A stretch of 13,386 nt of DNA from an uncultured Ezakiella sp. (GTDB lineage Bacteria > Bacillota > Clostridia > Tissierellales > Peptoniphilaceae), in contig NZ_CALTVH010000019.1 in the NCBI RefSeq assembly GCF_943913045.1, positions 1 through 13,386 of the forward strand. The letters run 5' to 3'. Each line of letters starts with the position of its first letter. Within the stretch, counting starts at the first letter, position 1. The position numbers and the translations under genes were made by a program. The notes beneath the pieces were generated by a model. That model was not told where the DNA came from and made no database searches. It saw only the letters and a list, made by a program, of their open reading frames with translations. Of the stretch, positions 5,855 to 11,919 are shown piece after piece.

Positions 5855-6469
5855 ATGAAAGCAAATTTATTAGCAAAATGGTTTATGAAAACAAATCCAT
5901 CTTTAAAAAATGGATACATCGATGAGAACACTAAACTTAATAAGCTATTATTTTTCTCCAGCTCCATGTATTATGCCACTCAAAATGAAAACTTAACAGA
6001 TGAAAAATTTGAAAAATGGGATAATGGACCTGTAATAAGAAAAATATATACAGACTACCGGTATAATAACTTATCTTCATTCCCTGACTCAGATATAGTT
6101 ATTGAAGATGATGAGATACTTAAGATTCTGAATATAATCAATATCGTATATGGGGATATGGATGCCAAAACCCTTTCACACAAGAGCCATGAATCATTAA
6201 TTTGGAAAAATGCCCAAAGAAATGAAGAGCTAGACTTCTCAAATATGTCAGAAGAGGAAAGAAATTTTATGACCAATGTATACCAAGCCTACAAAGGACT
6301 TGATTTTGAGAATCTTAGAATAGAGAAAATAAACGGCAATAGGTATTTTTATTTCCAAAATAATATTAAAGATTTTGATGAAGACTTAATAAAAAAACTT
6401 GAAACTGTACCAACAGGCGCCGAACCAAGCTTTATAGAATTAATTGATGGAGAATATGTATTCTCATGA
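5855..6469 (+). CDS. Panacea-domain antitoxin (DUF4065 / SocA-like)
   Basis: The Panacea domain is an antitoxin module found fused or paired with many unrelated toxins. Diagnostic segments are TKLNKLLFFSSSMYYA (26-41), FEKWDNGPVIRKIYTDYR (52-69) and LSHKSHESLIWKNAQRN (107-123); WDNGPV and the SH..... .W motif are typical. The domain fills about residues 4-150. The last 55 residues (ending GEYVFS) are extra and may contact the toxin. The protein is cytoplasmic, with no membrane segment. AGGAGG (5841-5846) is 8 bases before the ATG. The stop codon overlaps the start of the next gene by 4 bases (ATGA), so the two are translationally coupled, with the antitoxin first. The divergent upstream palindrome may mediate autoregulation. 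Confidence 0.88.
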   Translation: MKANLLAKWFMKTNPSLKNGYIDENTKLNKLLFFSSSMYYATQNENLTDEKFEKWDNGPVIRKIYTDYRYNNLSSFPDSDIVIEDDEILKILNIINIVYGDMDAKTLSHKSHESLIWKNAQRNEELDFSNMSEEERNFMTNVYQAYKGLDFENLRIEKINGNRYFYFQNNIKDFDEDLIKKLETVPTGAEPSFIELIDGEYVFS

Positions 6470-6909
6470 TGGATATTTTAATATGTAAGATAAAATACCC
6501 CAATGACCCAACCGGCAACCAACGCGCCCATCAAAACTTTATAGGGATTTATACTGGCAAAACTATTGTCTTACACTCAATATCATCTATCCTTGGAAAG
6601 GAGTATAAAGTGTATCCTGATGGCAAGCCAAATCCAGATTACTTTATATTTGATGGGACTGATCAGGCGCTAGCTTCTTTAAAGGCGCCATCTTTTATAG
6701 ATTGTACTAAAGGATATCTTCTGACTATAACAGATGATATGGATATAAACAAACTCTCCAACAGACAAATCCCATCTGATATAAGACTACGTATAGAAAC
6801 TAAAATTAGACAGAAACAAAAAGAAGGAAAGTATACAGAGTACACACTAAACTCAAAAGAATTTATAAGCAACAACCCTAAAGTCAACAAAAAAGGCTGG
6901 GGTTTATAG
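6466..6909 (+). CDS. Probable toxin, MazF/PemK-like, paired with the Panacea antitoxin
   Basis: Position, size (147 residues) and the 4-base overlap with the antitoxin gene make it the toxin partner. The fold is less certain. NQRAHQNFIGIY (18-29), TIVLHSISS (33-41), KAPSFIDCTKGYLLTI (73-88) and LSNRQIPSDIRLRIETKI (97-114) follow the strand order of MazF/PemK RNA-cleaving toxins: a basic residue in the first hairpin, a Ser/Thr-rich strand, a P-S-x-[IVL]-D segment, then a terminal helix. Arg20 is a candidate catalytic residue by position only. A Lys-rich C-terminal tail ends the protein. Two adjacent ATG codons (6466 and 6469) could start it; I use the first. If it is not MazF-like, it is an unclassified Panacea-linked toxin. 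Confidence 0.75.
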   Translation: MMDILICKIKYPNDPTGNQRAHQNFIGIYTGKTIVLHSISSILGKEYKVYPDGKPNPDYFIFDGTDQALASLKAPSFIDCTKGYLLTITDDMDINKLSNRQIPSDIRLRIETKIRQKQKEGKYTEYTLNSKEFISNNPKVNKKGWGL

Positions 6910-6927
6910 TTATAGAAAACAAGAATT

Positions 6928-6950
6928 AACAGCCGAAAGGCTGTTTTTTT
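6928..6950 (+). terminator. Intrinsic terminator of the Panacea/toxin operon
   Basis: AACAGCC (6928-6934), the tetraloop GAAA and GGCTGTT (6939-6945) lead straight into a run of T to 6950. It lies 18 bases after the toxin stop codon. The short perfect stem, stable loop and seven T make this the clearest terminator in the window. Confidence 0.93.
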
Positions 6951-6980
6951 GTACATACCTAATATAAAAGACTAATAAAT

Positions 6981-7104
6981 ATTTCGTAGGAAAATTTGAT
7001 GAGATTCGAAGGAAAAGAATTTTTTGTTGAAGAGGCGTAGTGACCTACGTTGATGAAACAAATAAATTCGATTTTACAAGAATATCACAAATTTAACAAG
7101 AAAT
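6981..7104 (+). repeat. Imperfect palindromic element (MITE-like), copy 3
   Basis: The element starts ATTTCGTAGG and ends AACAAGAAAT. The inner stems are GAATTT with TTTGTT (7017-7028) against AACAAA and AAATTC (7057-7069, one bulged T), and CGTAG (7036-7040) / CTACG (7045-7049). The ends and length match copies 1 and 2, while the long stem is again different but complementary. It follows the operon terminator by about 30 bases. Confidence 0.8.
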
Positions 7105-7164
7105 ATGGGCATTTCGGCAAGGTTAGACTCAATGTCCCGCGATCGAGGTTTATCTCACGCAACC

Positions 7165-7238
7165 TCCTGCCCAAGAGGTCAATTTCCTGTAGCGGCTGGT
7201 TTATTCCAGCCAAGAAATTGACCGATTGGTATGCAGGA
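7165..7238 (-). repeat. Triple-nested hairpin module
   Basis: Three sets of arms enclose one another: TCCTGC (7165-7170) / GCAGGA (7233-7238), GGTCAATTTC (7177-7186) / GAAATTGACC (7214-7223), and GGCTGG (7194-7199) / CCAGCC (7206-7211). The minus strand carries the CCAATC and TCTTGGG borders of the modules at 305-351 and 4516-4560, with a GGCTGG hairpin occupying its loop. All arms are perfectly complementary. Confidence 0.8.
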
Positions 7239-7309
7239 CTCACGCAATTGTTGACAATCGGAATTGTAGAGGCTGGTTTATTCCAGCCACCGATTGTCAA
7301 CAATCTGAG
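7239..7309 (+). repeat. CTCACGCAA...CTGAG module with nested GGCTGG hairpin
   Basis: ATTGTTGACAATCGG (7247-7261) is perfectly complementary over 15 bases to CCGATTGTCAACAAT (7290-7304). The inner arms GGCTGG (7271-7276) and CCAGCC (7283-7288) enclose TTTATT. The conserved CTCACGCAA start and ATCTGAG end flank the stem. It directly follows the triple-nested module. Confidence 0.8.
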
Positions 7310-7430
7310 AAAATTCCAGACATTCGAAAATTCGATTGCCCCTCTGTGTGGTAAAATGTTGTGGAATAAAACATTCACTCACTCGGCAATGGCTGAATGT
7401 ATTTCTCAAACGGATATTGATAAGAACGTG

Positions 7431-7542
7431 GTAGAGGCCACTTTATTGTGGCCATTCCGGACCCGATTCCCGTTTACGGGATGAGGTGTTCGGTCCTTAT
7501 ACGGCAGATTGTTTTTAATAATTGCAAGGTAATTGTATTCAT
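7431..7542 (+). repeat. 112-bp interspersed repeat, copy 2
   Basis: Gap-free match to 425-536, in the same orientation, with about seven differences by eye. It starts with GGCCAC TTTATT GTGGCC and ends TAATTGTATTCAT. The two copies are direct repeats enclosing about 6.9 kb that includes glyS, fic and both two-gene modules. Confidence 0.85.
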
Positions 7543-7841
7543 AATTTTTATTATGCTCGCCCATGGAAGACAAAAATATGCCCATACATTTCATCCAAAA
7601 TCCGAATATTACATTTGTGTTACAAATAATTTTTTTACAAAATAAAAATACACCCTTGCCCCACACATGTAACAAAAAAACACCCTTGACCAATATAAAT
7701 TTTGAATTCTAGACTACAAAAATATAAAAATAAACACAAAAAATCATCAAAAAATACAAATTAAAAGGATTTTATTTATTTAATTATTATAAAAAACATC
7801 TTTTTCAATATATATAAGAATAAAGCCTAGCAAATTTATCG
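7543..7841. other. AT-rich gene-free stretch before the surface-protein promoter
   Basis: I see no convincing gene, hairpin with a T run, or repeat match here. Two short similar strings, ACACCCTTG at about 7651 and 7681, are separated by 30 bases. The remainder is A/T-rich, which could act as an upstream promoter (UP-like) element for the strong promoter at 7842-7870; that role is inference. Confidence 0.4.
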
Positions 7842-7870
7842 TTGCTTATTCCTACATCTTGTGCTATAAT
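7842..7870 (+). promoter_or_regulatory. Strong promoter of the first surface-protein gene
   Basis: TTGCTT (7842-7847) and TATAAT (7865-7870) are separated by 17 bases, and TG one base upstream of the -10 box makes it an extended -10 promoter. Transcription would begin near 7877, giving a leader of about 210 bases before the ATG at 8087. Confidence 0.8.
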
Positions 7871-7876
7871 AAGTCT

Positions 7877-8086
7877 AAGTTAGTCTGTACTTTTGAGTAC
7901 GGGGTTTTTGCTTTTCTTTTATTCCGAGCTTTATTAACTACCTATTATATATAGCAAGAGAATAAAAGATGGGCAAGCCTTCATGGTCAAAGCCAGCTAA
8001 CTATTTATATAGATAGAAAACATAGCAGGGCACATGGGCCCTAGCCGACTTGTTTTCAATAAAATTAAAAGAAAAGGAGAAGAATT
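7877..8086 (+). promoter_or_regulatory. Long structured 5' leader of the surface-protein gene
   Basis: At least two hairpins are visible. TCTGTACT (7884-7891) / AGTACGGG (7896-7903) is followed by interrupted T runs to 7920 and looks like an early attenuator. GC-AGGGC (8025-8031) / GCCCT-A-GC (8038-8045) lies about 30 bases before AAGGAGA (8074-8080), the ribosome binding site. Between them are similar strings TGGGCAAGCC and TGGTCAAAGCC (7970-7995) that could pair alternatively. I cannot assign a known riboswitch class. Confidence 0.45.
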
Positions 8087-11000
8087 ATGACAAATATGAA
8101 GAGACATTACTTGCGATCAACACTCGCACTCATAATGTCAGTACTAATGGTAGTAACTATGTTACCACTTAATGTATTTGCAGAAGTCGAACCAGCAAAC
8201 TGGGTTGACGATGCAAAGACGGCAAGGTACTGGCCAATCCCTAACCAAGGTAGGATTGTAAAAGTATCACCAGCAGAACCACTAAAAAACCCTTCTATAA
8301 GGTATATTGGTGGTTATACTAGACCGGACGGCAGAGAAGTTATAAGATTGGCTTTTTCTGGATATCAAGGAGCCTTAACCGATGTTTGGGAAAGAATGAT
8401 TTTAAAACCAGATGCTGATTTTAATGAGCTTATTGACTGGACAGAGTCTGGTATGGGTAGAGAATTACCAAAACAAGGTATAAACAACCATGATAGATGG
8501 AGTTACAATGATGTATTTATAAAGTTCAAGCCTCTTTCTGCTGATCAAGGTGGATCAGGCAACCTACACGTTATGGACCTGGGATATTCCGGAACAAAAA
8601 CAGTCAAGACTGGATCATTGGGTAGTCACTATGAAGTACCTATTGATTTAGTTATGAAAGAAGGAGCCACAGTTAAGAATCTAGACACAAATCAACTTGT
8701 TCAAATGAGATTAACTGATGATAAATATGAAAGAATATACTCTACAACTATTGAGGATAATAAAGAAGTTCCATATTCTTCATATACTATGTCAACATTT
8801 GTACCTGTAAGGGTAGACCTAAAGCAAGGTATCCTAAACACTGACGTAGTACGTAACTACGAAGACGTATTCCAATCTGCTTCAAACTATATTAAATACA
8901 ATGAAGAGAAGGGATATATTGATGTCTTTACTAGAAGAACCGCTGGTTCAGTAGGCTCTCAAGCAGACGTTGGTGGATCTATGAACGCAGGAGATTCTAG
9001 AAACAAGGGTAATTATGGATTCATGCAAACTTTCGATGACAGCTTTGTTGACATCCTAAAACCTCAAGATGAGTCAGGCACTGTAGCACAAATTTTTATT
9101 ACTGATGATAATGATAAAATCAAATATCCATCAGCAGATCCAGATGTTCCAAAGCCAGCAAATAGGATTGACTACTCAATAAATGATATTACAAAAAAAG
9201 ATGGAGTAGGTATGGTAGAGGTTACAAATAATAACTCTACTAAGACTTTCTTATGGGGAAGTCCTACACTAACAACATACGGATATTCTACAGTAGTTAG
9301 ATACTTTATCGATAAGGATAAGCTAAAAGAAAAGTTTGGCGATACTGATATAGTATCCTACGAATTCTTCTCTACACTATTTGCAACTAACCAAACAGGT
9401 GTAGAAGAGTTCAAGTCTGTTCCTAGAGATGAAGATATCGACCTAAAACGTGGGGATACAATAGATATCCTATTTGACGGTAGACGTGACCTTATAACTC
9501 TAGGAACATTTGATAATGAAGGATCGTTTATCCAAATAGGTGATGATCAATTCAAACTAAGCCTTAGAACAACAGGTGATAAGTCTAAATACACTGGTGG
9601 TCTAATTACATCAAGACCAGAATATATGCGTAAGATGACATTTACTGTACCATTTGATATAAAAATCAAAAAAGACACACCAGTGACTATCTTCTCAAGA
9701 AAGACAAAGTTACAAAAAGTATCTCCAGGTATGACAGTTACATTTAACTATTCTGACATGGATGATTCTGGTAATACTATAACAAAGAAAAAAACCTATA
9801 GGTTTGAAAGACCTCTTGTAGATGGATACACAAGAAACGAAAAAGGTGAAGTCTATAAAGGTGAAACTAAGATAAATAATCCAAATGATTCACTATTTAT
9901 TGACAACAAGCTACCACTGATGACATCTCGTCAAGAAAACTTTGGTGGTGGTATCCTTACAAGAACAGCTGACGCACCAGATGTTGATGAAATCTTTACA
10001 GACTCTGAAGCTCTAACTGGTAGATCAAAATACGACAGAGTAAATGTCTACCTATATAATGCCGACAAACAAAAAGTCGACACAGCTAAGAGACTTGGTA
10101 CTATTACAGCATCTGATGAAAAAATCAAGATGAATGTAAATGGAGACGATGTACAAGGTTTCGAATGGACATCAGCATCAAATGATGAAGAACACGAAAT
10201 CGAATCAAGCGTATGGGCTAGAAAAGATACACCACTATTCTTTACTAACCAAGACGTCCTATCAGGATCACTAGAAAGTAAAGATCCAGTAGTAGAACAA
10301 GTTCAAGCTAAGGTCACATTCGACCTAAATGGTGGTACACTTCCACTAGAAGTCAAATCTTACCAAGGCACAAAAGATGACGCACTACCAGGTACAGAAT
10401 TTGCTTATGTGGTTAAGAGATCAGAAGAAACAGAAAAGCTTGTAAGAATTGCACCTATGAACGAAAAATTCGCAAACCAAGCAGGTTATGTAGCCAACGG
10501 TTTCGAAGGAGCTGGCGCAACAACTAAAGACCACAACGGTGGAGAACTTGCTGGCGATGCTCTAGCACTTAGAAAATTTGCAGAAGAACCATCAAAACCA
10601 AACTTAGAATTCTACGGATGGACTACACAAAAAGTAGATACTGTAGAAGAATTCGAAAAGCTTGATGAACTAACAACACAAGATCAAGCAGTAGAAGTTG
10701 TAGCAAAAGAAGAAGCTGCTAAGCTAAAAGAAGAAATTGATGATCTTAAGAAAGATGCAGCTGCCCTACGTGCAAAAGGTGGCACATCAATCGCTAAGAA
10801 AAGAAATGAAAAAGAAGCACAAGAGCTAGACGATCAAAGAGAAATTCTAGAAGCTAGATACAACCAAGTAAAAGACCTAGCTTCAAATAAGGTTTATAAG
10901 TTCACAAAAACTTCACCAATCGTAAGCACAATGACAGTATACGCCTTCTATGGACCTAAAAAATCAGCAGCTTACAAAGGCGAACAAAAGTACGATGAGA

Positions 11001-11827
11001 AGGAAGACAAGCAATATATAGATGCTACACCAGAAGATCCAGACAAAACTGCATCATCTACAGCAACTTATACACTTGTTAAGAAAACTGGCGAAGACGC
11101 AGATGGTAATCCAACTTACACAACTGTTATAACATCAACAGAAAACAAAGACGGTAAACCAATCTTTGATATTAGCGGTGATGACATTGTAGACGGCGGC
11201 GAATACTATATCGAAACAAAAGATGGAGACAAAGCCCCATCATACTCAAAAGTTCCAGTTGTAGTAGATAAGAAAGGACCAGAAGCAACAGAAGAAATAA
11301 AAGCTGAACCTGACCTATTTAACTACAAGGTTGCATTAACTGGTAAAGCTGTAGATGAAAAAAATAATATTCTAAAAGCAATAGTTGAAGCTAATGGACA
11401 AAAAGTTGATGTAACCTCAACTATAAATGGATCATCAATTGTATTAAATGATGACACATTAAAACAATTAGGAGAAGCAAAAGAATACAAAGTAACTATC
11501 TATGATGCAATGGGTAATAAGCTTGAAAAAACTCTAACAGTTGATGCTGTTGAAAAAGAAATTGAATTAAGACTTGATACTGTAAGAGCAGAAGATAGCA
11601 GCATCCTATTAAAATCTAAAAATGGTGCAGAACTGACCATCAGAGTCATTAGAAATAAAAAACCAATTATTCTAGATAAAGTTACAGCAGAAAGCGATGA
11701 AATAGAAACTATTGACCTAAAGCAAGGTGAAGCAGAGTTTAAACTTCAAGAAAAAGATAGAATTATTATCGATGCAAAATTATCTGGTTACAAAGATGCA
11801 AGAATTATGCAACTAGTAACAAAATAA
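8087..11827 (+). CDS. Large secreted surface protein with InlB-type module and inserted coiled coil
   Basis: The protein has 1246 residues. A signal peptide is clear: basic MTNMKRHYLR, a hydrophobic core (12-28) and NVFA before the likely cut after Ala32. I see no cysteine in the chain, usual for exported Gram-positive proteins. Residues 33-740 form a long region I do not recognise, with alternating Tyr/Val/Thr-rich strands. From 743, VTFDLNGGTLPL starts a Listeria-Bacteroides (InlB B) type module, continuing to FYGW (842-845). Its expected last strand, TMTVYAFYG, comes only near 945. Between them lies a charged helical stretch (about 868-932, AKLKEEIDDLKKDAAALRA) predicted as coiled coil. 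Ig-like beta domains follow (about 985-1190). The C-terminus ends LVTK with no LPXTG motif, SLH domain or membrane tail, so attachment would be indirect or absent. AAGGAGA is 6 bases before the ATG. Confidence 0.88.
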   Translation: MTNMKRHYLRSTLALIMSVLMVVTMLPLNVFAEVEPANWVDDAKTARYWPIPNQGRIVKVSPAEPLKNPSIRYIGGYTRPDGREVIRLAFSGYQGALTDVWERMILKPDADFNELIDWTESGMGRELPKQGINNHDRWSYNDVFIKFKPLSADQGGSGNLHVMDLGYSGTKTVKTGSLGSHYEVPIDLVMKEGATVKNLDTNQLVQMRLTDDKYERIYSTTIEDNKEVPYSSYTMSTFVPVRVDLKQGILNTDVVRNYEDVFQSASNYIKYNEEKGYIDVFTRRTAGSVGSQADVGGSMNAGDSRNKGNYGFMQTFDDSFVDILKPQDESGTVAQIFITDDNDKIKYPSADPDVPKPANRIDYSINDITKKDGVGMVEVTNNNSTKTFLWGSPTLTTYGYSTVVRYFIDKDKLKEKFGDTDIVSYEFFSTLFATNQTGVEEFKSVPRDEDIDLKRGDTIDILFDGRRDLITLGTFDNEGSFIQIGDDQFKLSLRTTGDKSKYTGGLITSRPEYMRKMTFTVPFDIKIKKDTPVTIFSRKTKLQKVSPGMTVTFNYSDMDDSGNTITKKKTYRFERPLVDGYTRNEKGEVYKGETKINNPNDSLFIDNKLPLMTSRQENFGGGILTRTADAPDVDEIFTDSEALTGRSKYDRVNVYLYNADKQKVDTAKRLGTITASDEKIKMNVNGDDVQGFEWTSASNDEEHEIESSVWARKDTPLFFTNQDVLSGSLESKDPVVEQVQAKVTFDLNGGTLPLEVKSYQGTKDDALPGTEFAYVVKRSEETEKLVRIAPMNEKFANQAGYVANGFEGAGATTKDHNGGELAGDALALRKFAEEPSKPNLEFYGWTTQKVDTVEEFEKLDELTTQDQAVEVVAKEEAAKLKEEIDDLKKDAAALRAKGGTSIAKKRNEKEAQELDDQREILEARYNQVKDLASNKVYKFTKTSPIVSTMTVYAFYGPKKSAAYKGEQKYDEKEDKQYIDATPEDPDKTASSTATYTLVKKTGEDADGNPTYTTVITSTENKDGKPIFDISGDDIVDGGEYYIETKDGDKAPSYSKVPVVVDKKGPEATEEIKAEPDLFNYKVALTGKAVDEKNNILKAIVEANGQKVDVTSTINGSSIVLNDDTLKQLGEAKEYKVTIYDAMGNKLEKTLTVDAVEKEIELRLDTVRAEDSSILLKSKNGAELTIRVIRNKKPIILDKVTAESDEIETIDLKQGEAEFKLQEKDRIIIDAKLSGYKDARIMQLVTK

Positions 11828-11842
11828 ATTTTATAATATTAA

Positions 11843-11869
11843 GGAGGATGGTCTATTTTGACCTCCTCC
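11843..11869. promoter_or_regulatory. Strong hairpin between the two surface-protein genes
   Basis: GGAGGA-T-GGTC (11843-11853) pairs with GACCTCCTCC (11860-11869) over ten base pairs with one bulged T, around the loop TATTTT. No T run follows, so it is not a standard terminator. It lies 15 bases after the first stop codon and contains AAGGAGG, so it could be a partial terminator, an RNA-processing site or a stabiliser of the upstream mRNA end. Confidence 0.6.
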
Positions 11870-11919
11870 CCAATATAGTTATGTAAGTATAAGTAAATGT
11901 AAGTAATAAGGAGGTAAAA

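Noticed and set aside
7050..7484. Open reading frame of 144 codons on the plus strand
   Set aside because: It is composed of the MITE-like element, nested hairpins and the 112-bp repeat. There is no ribosome binding site and no protein-like composition.
7968..8046. Cyclic di-GMP-I riboswitch
   Set aside because: GGGCAAGCC and CAAAGCC recall parts of that consensus, but the stem between them and the GNRA loop are missing, so the match is not convincing.
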